From Methylobacterium radiotolerans JCM 2831 (lineage in GTDB: Bacteria; Pseudomonadota; Alphaproteobacteria; Rhizobiales; Beijerinckiaceae): a DNA stretch of 64,000 nucleotides. Shown here piece after piece: positions 54,011-61,432 of the stretch (within the stretch, counting starts at the first letter, position 1; each line of letters starts with the position of its first letter). The notes below the pieces were generated by a model. The model saw only the letters and a list, made by a program, of their open reading frames with translations, made no database searches and was not told the DNA's origin. The stretch is from NCBI RefSeq assembly GCF_000019725.1, contig NC_010505.1:1520001-1584000 (forward strand), written 5' to 3'. The translations under genes were made by a program, and so were the position numbers.

Positions 54011-54382
54011 GCCATTCCTCGACGGGGCGATCCTTGCCTTTAAACTTGAGGTTTTCACCCCCGCCAAGCTCCTCGTCTCACCCGCGCTCACGCTACGGTA
54101 TCCGGGCGTCGCTGGAAAGGCTGTTAACCCTCTATATGCCAAGAATCTTAACTTGAAGTTTAGACTGCTGTCCTGCTGCGGTGCTGGCGGGCGATATCCG
54201 GAAGGGACAGCCGTCTTAACGGGTCGTTAACCATGCCGGCCCCAACCTGTGCCGGGACATCCTTGGGTCACAGGATCGCGGCACGCCCCGAATCCCATAC
54301 CTGAGGTTGGCACAGACGGCGCGGCGACCGGCGGTTGCGGGCGCCCGGACGGATGCATGGGGCCTTCTGGAGGACGCCCGGG
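54011..54382. promoter_or_regulatory. AT-rich divergent control region, CtrA-like sites
   Basis: 372 bases between the PAS gene and the parA-like gene, much richer in A/T than anything around it. It holds one perfect TTAA-N7-TTAA, a near match TTAA-N7-TTTA at 54148-54162, a TTAACC half site at 54124, and a related aacttgaggttt/aacttgaagttt direct repeat (54043-54054 and 54151-54161). No gene fits here. Probably carries promoters for both sides. Confidence 0.6.
54216..54230. promoter_or_regulatory. Perfect CtrA-type box TTAA-N7-TTAA
   Basis: TTAACGGGTCGTTAA followed by CC: a perfect palindrome with a 3-base centre and an exact match to the CtrA consensus TTAA-N7-TTAA used for cell-cycle control in alphaproteobacteria. 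153 bases before the parA-like start. Confidence 0.6.
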
Positions 54383-55030
54383 ATGAAAGCGATCACCTTC
54401 GTCACGCAGAAGGGCGGCAGCGGCAAGAGCACGCTGTGCATCTCCCTGGCGGTGGCCGCCCGGGAGGCGGGCCACACGGTCTGCATCCTGGAGATGGACC
54501 GGCAGGCCACGATCTCCGACTGGCTGGACCACCGCACGGCGGACGGTCCCGAGGTGGCGCAGATCGACGCCACGCAGATCGACGCCGTGATGGAGCGCCT
54601 GCGCGACTCCGCCTACGACTACGTGTTCATCGACACGCCCGGCGTCGATTCCACCGGCACCCTGTCGGCGATCCGCGCCGCGGATCTGTGCATCATCCCG
54701 TGCCGGCCGACCCCCGCGGACCTGCGGGCGTTCAAGCCGACCCTGGCCGCCGTCTACCGGCTGGAGAAGAAGTTCGCCTTCGTGCTGAACCAGACCCCGC
54801 CGCGCTCCTACCGGGTCCGCGACGCCGCGGACGGGCTCGCGGTGCTCGGCATCCTGCCCGACGTGAACATCGTCGCCCGCACCGACCACCAGGACGCGAT
54901 CGGCCTCGGCCAGGGCGTCACCGAGTTCAACCCCAAGGGCCAGGCCGCCGGCGAGGTCCGCCGCCTCTGGTCGTGGATCGAGCGCCGCACGCAGTCCCTG
55001 AGGACGGGCCAGCATGTCCAAGCCGCCTAA
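54383..55030 (+). CDS. Small ParA-family ATPase (type Ib)
   Basis: 215 residues. The deviant Walker A KGGSGKST at 10-17 is diagnostic for ParA/MinD ATPases; ILEMDRQATISDWL and YDYVFIDTPGVDSTG follow as the other nucleotide motifs. The small size and lack of an N-terminal helix-turn-helix match type Ib ParA proteins, which work with ribbon-helix-helix partners to move plasmids or other cargo over the nucleoid. GGAGG lies 8-12 bases before ATG 54383. The gene overlaps the next by 17 bases. The chromosomal parAB pair would normally sit beside gidAB, so this is a second, orphan ParA with unknown cargo. Confidence 0.9.
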   Translation: MKAITFVTQKGGSGKSTLCISLAVAAREAGHTVCILEMDRQATISDWLDHRTADGPEVAQIDATQIDAVMERLRDSAYDYVFIDTPGVDSTGTLSAIRAADLCIIPCRPTPADLRAFKPTLAAVYRLEKKFAFVLNQTPPRSYRVRDAADGLAVLGILPDVNIVARTDHQDAIGLGQGVTEFNPKGQAAGEVRRLWSWIERRTQSLRTGQHVQAA

Positions 55031-55337
55031 GCTCAGCCTCGCGGCGATCGTGGCCTCGGCGAGCCCGCCGGCCCGGCCCCTGGCGGCCCGGCCGCAGGGC
55101 GCCGAGATCGTGTCGCTCACCCTCGCGCCCCCGGCGCCGAAGCAGGCGGCCACGCTCAAGCAGCGCGCCCGCCAGATGTCGGTCTACCTGGAGCCGCCGG
55201 TCTACGACCAGCTGCGCGACCTCGCCTACGCCGAGCGGACCAAGATGCACGCGCTGATGCTGGAAGGCCTCGACCTGCTGTTCAAGCAGCGCGGCGCCCA
55301 GTCGATCGCGCAGCTCACCGACACGCAGTCCCGCTGA
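55014..55337 (+). CDS. Ribbon-helix-helix partner of ParA-like ATPase
   Basis: 107 residues. A disordered proline/alanine-rich N-terminal half (SPPARPLAARPQG), typical of ParG-like partners where the flexible tail stimulates the ATPase, is followed by an RHH-like fold: strand RQMSVYLEPPVYDQLRDL and helices AYAERTKMHALMLEGLDLLF. It likely binds DNA as a dimer. The start lies inside the parA-like gene (17-base overlap), which argues for a fixed ratio and a functional pair. A strong terminator follows 9 bases after the stop. Confidence 0.8.
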   Translation: MSKPPKLSLAAIVASASPPARPLAARPQGAEIVSLTLAPPAPKQAATLKQRARQMSVYLEPPVYDQLRDLAYAERTKMHALMLEGLDLLFKQRGAQSIAQLTDTQSR

Positions 55338-55345
55338 GGGCGGAC

Positions 55346-55388
55346 CGGCCCGTACCCGGGGCGGCGCGTCCGCTCCGGGTACGGGCCG
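55346..55388 (+). terminator. Strong hairpin after the parA-RHH pair
   Basis: cggcccgtacccgg and ccgggtacgggccg form a perfect 14-bp stem around a 15-base loop, 9 bases after the stop codon. Confidence 0.8.
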
Positions 55389-55490
55389 CCGCTGCGCGTG
55401 CGGCGCCTTCCGGCCATCCGGCGCCGCGGCGCCGGACTCGGGCACCGACGCCGGCCCTCGGGTGCGGGCTCGCCCGCGGCATCCCGGCGC

Positions 55491-55539
55491 GACGGCGCGC
55501 AAGGGCGGCGCGCAAAGACGGCGCGCAAGGACGGCGCGG
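55491..55539. repeat. 13-nt tandem repeat, almost 4 units, in intergenic region
   Basis: Units of gacggcgcgcaag repeat nearly four times within the 550-base gap between the RHH gene and rlpA (55338-55887). Apart from the terminator at its start and this array, I see no gene or RNA in that gap; its last 100 bases (ttcctttacgcgaccgctac) are less GC-rich and probably hold the rlpA promoter. Confidence 0.8.
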
Positions 55540-55887
55540 ATCAGCCGGCCCGCGGCCTCCGCACCGGCCCGGTCCCGAGCCGCCGCGATCCTGGCCCCGC
55601 CTCCACACGGAAAAGTGGAGCGCCGCGCTCCGGGACGGCCGGATGCGCGCGCCAACGCGATCCTGACAAATCCGCTTCTGAAACAGGCATTTGCCCGCCG
55701 ATCCTCGCGCAACGCTCGAGATCTGGCCGGCCGCACGGCCCGCGTCCTGAACCCGGCCGCGCCCCATCGTTCAGGCTTCCTTTACGCGACCGCTACAAAT
55801 CTGGGTGGACCGATCGCGGCCCAGTGCACGCGGCCGGCTCCGGTCCGGTCGGGCCCCGGTCACGCGTAGAGTTTGGTGAACCCCACG

Positions 55888-57216
55888 ATGGTGCGCACGA
55901 CGCTTCCCCGGCCGGCGCGCCTCGCCCTGCGGCTCATGGCCGTCTCGGGCGTGGCCCTGGCCACGGCCAACTGCGCGACCTCGCCCCAGCAGAAGCTCGC
56001 CGCGGGGAACGGGATCGACCCGAAATACGGGGTCAAGGCGAGCCCGCGCCTCTACAACGAGGGCGACGTGATCCCGAAGGGCGGCGGGCGCCGCTACACC
56101 GGCAAGCCCTACGTGGTGGCCGGCCAGACCTACGTGCCGAAGGAGAATCCGAACGGCTACGTGCGCGAGGGGCTGGCCTCCTGGTACGGCGCGGCCTTCC
56201 ACGGCCGCATGACCGCCAACGGCGAGGTCTTCGACCGCCACTCGATCGCCGCCGCCCACCCGACCCTGCCGCTGCCGAGCTACGCCCGGGTGACGAACCT
56301 CGACAACGGCTACTCGATGCTGGTGCGCGTCAACGACCGCGGCCCCTACCATGCCGGCCGGGTCATGGACGTGTCGGAGGAGGCGGCCGACGCGCTGGGC
56401 TTCCACCGGAAGGGCACCGCGCGGGTGCGCGTCGAGTATGTCGGCAAGGCCTCGGTGGCGGGCAGCGACGACCGCAAGCTCCTCGCCAGCCTGCGCACCG
56501 ACGGGCGGCCGGCCGGCCGCTCGACCGTGATGATGGCCGATCTCGGCCCGGCGGAGGACACGGAGCGCTACACGCGCACCGCCCCGGCTCTGGCCTTCAA
56601 GCCCGCCGAGGCGGAGGAGGCCGGGACGGCGCCCGCCGAGGCCCCGGCCGCCCGGCCCGAGCGGACGGCGCCGGTGCGCGCGCCGATCGTGCTGGCCTCG
56701 GCCGCCGTGACGGTCCCGGCGGCCGTGCAGCCCACCGCCCCGCGGGTGCGCGAGTTCCGGCCCGCCCCCGTGCCGGCCGTCGCGGCCAGGGGCGGCCTCG
56801 GGACCGGGGCCGTCAAGGTCGCGGGTCTCAATCCGGCCCTCGCCCCGGCCCTCGCCCCGGCCGCGCCGCCGTCGCACGGTCATGCCGCCGGAAAGCCCGG
56901 CCCGAAGGCCGGGCCGGCGGCCCGCCCGACGCCCGCCGAGGCCCACGGCCGGGCGGTCCCGGCGCCCGGGACCGTCAAGCTCGCCAAGGCAGCGTCGGGC
57001 CCGTCCCCGGCCGCGATGCCGGCCGCGATGCCGGCCTCGGCCAAGCTCGCCATGGCGCGCCTCGCCGCGGTGCCGGCCAAGGGGTTGGCCGCGAAGGGCG
57101 GCGCGCCCGCCGGGACCGGCTCCGCCAAGACGGCCCCCAAGGCCCCCGCCGCCAAGGGGCCGGCCACCGGGACCGCCGCGAAGGCCGGCCACGCGCGCCT
57201 CGCCGGGATCTACTGA
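55888..57216 (+). CDS. rlpA: RlpA-family septal lytic transglycosylase-like protein
   Basis: 442 residues. An N-terminal hydrophobic segment (LALRLMAVSGVALATANCAT) ends in a cysteine but the residue before it is Asn, so the lipobox is not canonical. The RlpA double-psi beta-barrel follows: VREGLASWYGAAFHGRMTAN, GEVFDRHSIAAAHPTLPLPS, YARVTNLDNGYSMLVRVNDR and GPYHAGRVMDVSEEAADALG, with the catalytic Asp/Glu region intact. The C-terminal 200 residues are alanine/proline-rich with short repeats and no clear SPOR domain. It starts the rlpA-dacC-tmk-holB block common in alphaproteobacteria. ATG 55888 preferred; TTG 55873 and GTG 55876 are in frame. Confidence 0.88.
   Translation: MVRTTLPRPARLALRLMAVSGVALATANCATSPQQKLAAGNGIDPKYGVKASPRLYNEGDVIPKGGGRRYTGKPYVVAGQTYVPKENPNGYVREGLASWYGAAFHGRMTANGEVFDRHSIAAAHPTLPLPSYARVTNLDNGYSMLVRVNDRGPYHAGRVMDVSEEAADALGFHRKGTARVRVEYVGKASVAGSDDRKLLASLRTDGRPAGRSTVMMADLGPAEDTERYTRTAPALAFKPAEAEEAGTAPAEAPAARPERTAPVRAPIVLASAAVTVPAAVQPTAPRVREFRPAPVPAVAARGGLGTGAVKVAGLNPALAPALAPAAPPSHGHAAGKPGPKAGPAARPTPAEAHGRAVPAPGTVKLAKAASGPSPAAMPAAMPASAKLAMARLAAVPAKGLAAKGGAPAGTGSAKTAPKAPAAKGPATGTAAKAGHARLAGIY
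57010..57033. repeat. 12-nt tandem repeat, 2 units, in rlpA tail
   Basis: Two perfect units of gccgcgatgccg encode AAMPAAMP; another 12-base doublet (gccctcgccccg) lies near 56838. Confidence 0.75.
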
Positions 57217-57421
57217 CGGCGGCCCCGGGATCCGACGCGGATCCGCCCGGGCCCCGGCCGGCCCGCCGCCCCGGACGCGGCCGCCCTCCGCCCGACGGAT
57301 GCGGCGGGCGATGCGGCATTTCGCATTCGATCCGGCGCCGAAACCGTAATATGGTCACGCTTGTTATTGGGATACGGCCGGGATGTGTCCGGTCCGACGG
57401 CAGGCGCGGGACGGAACGGTG

Positions 57422-58672
57422 ATGCGCAGACCCCTTCTCACCCTTCTCGCGGCCGCCTGCGCGCTGGGCGCCGGCCTCGCCGCCGCCGCCGCGCAGGGCT
57501 TCCAGACCGCGGCCCCGCACGCGATCCTGATCGACGCCGATTCCGGCTCGGTCCTGTTCGAGAAGGCCGCCGACGAGCGGTTCTCGCCGGCCAGCATGGC
57601 CAAGCTGATGACCACCGACATCGTGTTCGAGGCGCTGAAATCCGGCCGCCTGTCCATGGACACGGAGTTCACCGTCACCGAGGACGCGTGGAAGCGCGGC
57701 GGCGCGGGCGGGGGCGGCTCGTCGATGTTCGCGCAGGTCAACAGCCGCATCAAGATGGCGGACCTGCTGCGCGGCCTGATCGTGCAGTCGGGCAACGACG
57801 CGGCCATCACCATCGCGGAGAACATGGCCGGGTCCGAGGAGGCCTTCGCCGGGCTGATGAACCAGCGCGCCAAGGAGATCGGGCTGACGAACTCGACCTT
57901 CCGCAACGCCACCGGCTACTCGGCGCCCGACCAGAAGGTCACGGCCCGGGACATGGCGAAGCTCGCGCTGCACATCATCGACACCTACCCGGACTACTAC
58001 AAGATCTTCTCCGAGAAGGAGTTCACCTGGAACAAGATCCGCCAGCAGAACCGCAACCCGCTGCTGGCCCTCGACATCGGCGCGGACGGGCTCAAGACCG
58101 GCTACCTGGAGGAATCCGGCTACGCGCTCACCGGCTCGGCGGTGCAGAACGGCCAGCGGCTCGTGCTGGTGGTCTCGGGGCTCAAGACCGCCCGGGACCG
58201 CGCCTCCGAGTCGCGCAAGCTGATGGAGTGGGGGTTCCGCGCCTTCGAGCCCCGGCAGGTCTTCGCGCCGGGCGAGACCGTGGCCGAGGCCTCGGTGTTC
58301 GGCGGCCAGTCGGGCTCGGTGCCGCTGGTGGCGAAGAAGCCCGTGCGGGTGCTGCTGCCGCGGGGCTCCAGCGACCGGGTCAGCGCCAGGGCGATCTATA
58401 CCGGGCCGCTCATCGCCCCCGTGGAGGAGGGCCAGCGGGTCGGAATCCTGCGCGTCCAGCGCGGCGACACCGTCGCCCTCGACCAGCCGCTCTTCGCCGG
58501 CGCCGCGGTGGAGCCCGGCACCCTGTCGCAGCGGGCGATGGACGCGGCGCTCGAATTCGGCACCGGCCTCGTCCGCAAGGCCTTCGACCGGGCCGGCAAG
58601 GGCGGGGACAAGGGCGGGGACAAGGGGGCCGGGGCCGACAAGGGCGCTGCCGGGGCGGCCAACCCGTCGTGA
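57422..58672 (+). CDS. dacC: D-alanyl-D-alanine carboxypeptidase (PBP5/6 family)
   Basis: 416 residues. Removes the terminal D-Ala from peptidoglycan pentapeptides in the periplasm. Signal peptide (LLTLLAAACALGAGLAAAAA, cleaved about residue 23). Catalytic motifs: SMAK (Ser58, Lys61), SGN at 123-125 and KTG at 225-227, in proper order. The C-terminal beta domain (VRVLLPRGSSDRVSARAIYT) is that of PBP5-type enzymes. The last 40 residues are lysine/glycine-rich (GGDKGGDKGAGADKGA), built from a DNA repeat, in place of the usual amphipathic anchor helix. ATG 57422 starts the signal peptide; an in-frame ATG lies 13 codons upstream. Confidence 0.95.
   Translation: MRRPLLTLLAAACALGAGLAAAAAQGFQTAAPHAILIDADSGSVLFEKAADERFSPASMAKLMTTDIVFEALKSGRLSMDTEFTVTEDAWKRGGAGGGGSSMFAQVNSRIKMADLLRGLIVQSGNDAAITIAENMAGSEEAFAGLMNQRAKEIGLTNSTFRNATGYSAPDQKVTARDMAKLALHIIDTYPDYYKIFSEKEFTWNKIRQQNRNPLLALDIGADGLKTGYLEESGYALTGSAVQNGQRLVLVVSGLKTARDRASESRKLMEWGFRAFEPRQVFAPGETVAEASVFGGQSGSVPLVAKKPVRVLLPRGSSDRVSARAIYTGPLIAPVEEGQRVGILRVQRGDTVALDQPLFAGAAVEPGTLSQRAMDAALEFGTGLVRKAFDRAGKGGDKGGDKGAGADKGAAGAANPS
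58598..58633. repeat. 12-nt tandem repeat, 2 units plus a diverged third, at 3' end of dacC
   Basis: Two perfect units of aagggcggggac and a diverged third encode KGGD-KGGD-KGAG near the C-terminus. Confidence 0.85.
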
Positions 58673-58682
58673 CGGCGCGCGC

Positions 58683-59405
58683 GTGACCGGGCCGCGTCTC
58701 GGGGATCCCGCCGCGGCGGGCGGCACCTTCATCACCTTCGAGGGCGGGGAGGGGGCCGGGAAATCGACCCAGATCGCCCGCCTCGCCGCGACCCTGCGCG
58801 CGCGCTCGGGCCGGCCCGTCTGCGTGACGCGCGAGCCCGGCGGCTCGCCGCGGGCGGAGGAGATCCGCGCGGCGCTGCTCGACGGCGTCGCCAAACCCTA
58901 CGGCCCGTTCGCGGAGGCCCTGCTGTTCAGCGCCGCCCGGATCGACCACCTCGACCGGCTGATCCGCCCGGCTCTGCGCCGGGGCGAGACCGTGCTGTGC
59001 GACCGGTTCATCGACTCGACCCGGGCCTACCAGGGCGCCGCGGGCGGGCTCGACCCCGGGATCGTGGACGCCCTGGAGCGGGTCGTCGTCGGACCGACCC
59101 GGCCCGACCTCACCCTGATCCTCGACCTCGCCCCCGAGTCCGGCCTCGCCCGCGCGGCCGGGCGCGGCGCCCGGACGGGGCAGGGGGCCGACCGGTTCGA
59201 GGCCGAGGCCCTCGACTTCCACGTCCGGCTGCGGGAGGCCTTCCTGGCGATCGCCGGCGCGGAGCCGGACCGCTGCGCGGTGATCGACGCGTCCCGCGAT
59301 CCCGACGCGGTCGAGGCGGCGGTCCGCGCCGCCGTCGCGTCCCGGCTGCCGGCGCTCCTGCCCGACCGGCCGGCGGGTGCGGGCCGGAGCGGCGACGCCG
59401 CGTGA
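58683..59405 (+). CDS. tmk: Thymidylate kinase
   Basis: 240 residues from GTG 58683. Phosphorylates dTMP to dTDP. P-loop FEGGEGAGKSTQ at about 19-30, VTREPGGSPRAEEIRAALLD, the DRFIDSTRAYQG block that binds substrate (about 107-118), and the lid region AAGRGARTGQGADRFEAEAL. The length is about 25 residues more than average because of an extended C-terminus (AGAGRSGDAA). Starts 10 bases after the dacC stop; next is holB, separated by 193 bases of repeat-rich DNA. Confidence 0.95.
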   Translation: MTGPRLGDPAAAGGTFITFEGGEGAGKSTQIARLAATLRARSGRPVCVTREPGGSPRAEEIRAALLDGVAKPYGPFAEALLFSAARIDHLDRLIRPALRRGETVLCDRFIDSTRAYQGAAGGLDPGIVDALERVVVGPTRPDLTLILDLAPESGLARAAGRGARTGQGADRFEAEALDFHVRLREAFLAIAGAEPDRCAVIDASRDPDAVEAAVRAAVASRLPALLPDRPAGAGRSGDAA

Positions 59406-59437
59406 GCGGCGGGGTGAGCGGCGGGGTGAGCGGGGCG
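59402..59437. repeat. 12-nt tandem repeat, 3 units, at 3' end of tmk
   Basis: Units of gtgagcggcggg begin on the tmk stop codon and run into the spacer before holB. Confidence 0.85.
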
Positions 59438-59542
59438 ATTCCCGGCCCGACCGGTCCCATCCGGGCCGGCGGCCGTGTAAGCAGCCGCGCGGGCGCGCCG
59501 ACCGGAGCGGAGCCCGCCGGCCCGCGCCGCGAGACCCACTCC

Positions 59543-59612
59543 ATGAAGCCCGTCCCATGAAGCCCGTCCTATGAAGCCAGCCGCATGAAGCCCACCGCAT
59601 GAAGCCCGCCGA
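59543..59612. repeat. 14-nt tandem repeat, 5 units, forming four mini-ORFs in front of holB
   Basis: Units of atgaagcccgtccc (last five bases variable). The fifth unit supplies the holB start at 59599. Because the unit is 14 bases and starts with ATGA, each ATG opens a five-codon frame (MKPVP, MKPVL, MKPAA, MKPTA) that stops at the TGA overlapping the next unit's ATG. Confidence 0.93.
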
Positions 59613-60651
59613 CCGCGCCGCCGACGACGTCGAGCCCGGGGACCTCGCCGGGATCCCGCGCCCGCGCGAGACCCTCGGGCTCGTCGGCCACGCGGCGGCG
59701 GCCGACGCCTTCGCGGCGGCGATCGCGGCGGGGCGCCTGCACCACGCGTGGCTGATCGGCGGCGCCCCCGGCATCGGCAAGGCGACCCTGGCCTACCGGG
59801 TCGCCCGGCGCCTGCTCGCCTACCCCGCGGGCGGGGGCCCGGCGGGCCTCGCCGTGCCGGCGGGCGACGCCGTCCTCGGCAAGGTGGCGGGCCTGTCGCA
59901 CCCGAACCTCGTGGTCCTGCGCCGCCACCGGAGCGCCGGCGCCAAGACGCTGCCGACCAAGATCTCGGTCGACGCGGTGCGCCGCGCCCTCGACCTGTTT
60001 GCCTCGACGGCCGCGGATTCCGGCTGGCGCGTCTGCATCCTCGACAGCGCCGAGGACCTGAACGCCAACGCCGCCAACGCCCTGCTCAAGGTCCTGGAGG
60101 AGCCGCCGCCGCGCGCGCTGTTCCTGATCCTGTCGCACCAGCCCGGCCGGCTGCTCCCGACCATCCGCTCCCGCTGCCGGGCGCTGATGCTGCGCCCCCT
60201 CCCGGCCGAGGACGTCGCCCGGGTGGTGCGCGGCCTGCCCGAGCCCTTCCCGCAGCCCGACGAGACCGCCCTGGCCCGGGCGCTGGCCCAGTGCGAGGGC
60301 TCGGTCGCCCGCGCGCTCGCGATGCTCGACCCGGTCACCGCCGGCCTCGTGGCCGAGATCGAGACCCTCCTGGCGCGGGCGCGCACGCCCGACTGGGGCC
60401 GGGTGCTCAAGCTCGCCGAGACCCTGGCGGGCCGCGACGCCGAGGCGCGGTTCGAGGCCGCCCAGGACGCGGTCCTGCGCTTCGTCTCGGCCGAGATCGA
60501 CCGGCGCCGGGACGAGCCCCCCGCCCGCCTCGCCGCCCTGGTGGAGGTCGCCGACCGGTTCGGCCGCGCCGCCCGGGAGGCGGCGATCTACAACCTCGAC
60601 CGGCGCCCGGTGGTGCTGTCGCTGTTCGGGGATCTCGCGGCGGTGGCGTAG
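59599..60651 (+). CDS. holB: DNA polymerase III subunit delta'
   Basis: 350 residues. Clamp-loader subunit. AAA+ fold with LHHAWLIGGAPGIGKATLAY (Walker-A-like loop around 53-62), KISVDAVRRALDLFASTAAD, RVCILDSAEDLNANAANALL, KVLEEPPPRALFLILSHQPG and the sensor/arginine region LLPTIRSRCRALMLRPLPAE. Zinc-binding cysteines of bacterial delta' are absent between Walker A and B, as common in alphaproteobacteria. The start lies at the end of a ladder of four mini-ORFs coupled by ATGA overlaps. Confidence 0.93.
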   Translation: MKPADRAADDVEPGDLAGIPRPRETLGLVGHAAAADAFAAAIAAGRLHHAWLIGGAPGIGKATLAYRVARRLLAYPAGGGPAGLAVPAGDAVLGKVAGLSHPNLVVLRRHRSAGAKTLPTKISVDAVRRALDLFASTAADSGWRVCILDSAEDLNANAANALLKVLEEPPPRALFLILSHQPGRLLPTIRSRCRALMLRPLPAEDVARVVRGLPEPFPQPDETALARALAQCEGSVARALAMLDPVTAGLVAEIETLLARARTPDWGRVLKLAETLAGRDAEARFEAAQDAVLRFVSAEIDRRRDEPPARLAALVEVADRFGRAAREAAIYNLDRRPVVLSLFGDLAAVA

Positions 60652-60773
60652 GCCCGGCGGGCACCCGTCCTCGCGCCCGAATCCGGCGCCCGGCTCCGGC
60701 GTCCGGATCCCGCGTCCGGATCCGGCCTGCCGCCGGCGTGGAACCGTCCGGCCCGCCCCCCGTTGTCCGCGCG

Positions 60774-60791
60774 ATGACAGCATGCTGTCAT
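60774..60791. promoter_or_regulatory. 18-bp perfect palindrome, likely MarR operator
   Basis: atgacagcatgctgtcat reads the same on both strands, 32 bases before the ATG of the MarR-type gene. The right arm is reused in tgtc-atttc-gaca (60786-60798). Size, symmetry and position fit an operator for autoregulation by the MarR dimer. Confidence 0.7.
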
Positions 60792-60823
60792 TTCGACAAC
60801 ACCCTGCCACCAGGACGCGCCCC

Positions 60824-61432
60824 ATGGAGCCCGACCCGCCCCGGACAGCGCCCGACCGCGACCGGACCCGGCACGCCCTGTCGGACCTCGTGGTCGCGGT
60901 GTTCCGCCTCAACGGCGACCTGCTCGCGGCGGGCGACGCGCTGGTGCAGGACCTCGGGCTGACCAGCGCCCGCTGGCAGGTGCTGGGGGCCATCGCCCTC
61001 GCGCCGGCGCCGCTGCCCGTCGCCCACATCGCCCGCAACATGGGCCTCGCCCGCCAGTCGGTGCAGCGCCTCGTCGGCGAGATGCGGGCCGACGGGCTGA
61101 TCCGGCTCGCGCCCAACCCCCACCACCGCCGCGCGCCCCTCGTCGCCATGACCCCGCGGGGCGCGGAGGCCTACCGGCAGGCGATGGCGCGCAACGCCCT
61201 CTGGTCGGACGGTCTCACCGCGGGTCTCGCGCCCGAGGCCGTCGAGGCCGCCGCCGCGCTCCTGCAGAGCCTGCAGCGGCGGATCGGCGCCTCCCACGGC
61301 GCCATCGCGTCCATCGCCGCGGAGGCTCGGCAGGAGAGGCCGCACGAGACGCCGCACGAGACGCCGCACGAGAGCCCGCACGAGACCCCGCAGAAGACCC
61401 GACAGGAAACCCGACCGGAGACCGACCGATGA
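60824..61432 (+). CDS. MarR-family transcriptional regulator
   Basis: 202 residues. Winged helix-turn-helix: TSARWQVLGAIALAPAPLPV, AHIARNMGLARQSVQRLVGE, MRADGLIRLAPNPHHRRAPL and VAMTPRGAEAYRQAMARNAL. The C-terminal 35 residues (HETPHETPHESPHETPQKT) come from a 12-base DNA repeat and look dispensable. ATG 60824 has an AGGA site and follows the palindrome; the in-frame ATG at 60782 would put the palindrome inside the gene and is rejected. The stop overlaps the monooxygenase start (ATGA), so it likely regulates that gene and itself, perhaps responding to an aromatic substrate. Confidence 0.9.
   Translation: MEPDPPRTAPDRDRTRHALSDLVVAVFRLNGDLLAAGDALVQDLGLTSARWQVLGAIALAPAPLPVAHIARNMGLARQSVQRLVGEMRADGLIRLAPNPHHRRAPLVAMTPRGAEAYRQAMARNALWSDGLTAGLAPEAVEAAAALLQSLQRRIGASHGAIASIAAEARQERPHETPHETPHESPHETPQKTRQETRPETDR
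61340..61423. repeat. 12-nt tandem repeat, 5 clear plus 2 degenerate units, at 3' end of marR gene
   Basis: Units of ccgcacgagacg, decaying toward the end, encode the PHET-type tail and stop 5 bases before the next start codon. Confidence 0.9.

Noticed and set aside
54927..55736. Long minus-strand frame crossing the RHH gene and the 550-base gap
   Set aside because: It runs antisense over the terminator hairpin and repeat array and has low-complexity arginine/alanine composition.
60782..60823. Earlier start for the MarR-family gene
   Set aside because: It would begin inside the perfect palindrome and add residues not expected in the family; the ATG at 60824 has a better ribosome binding site.
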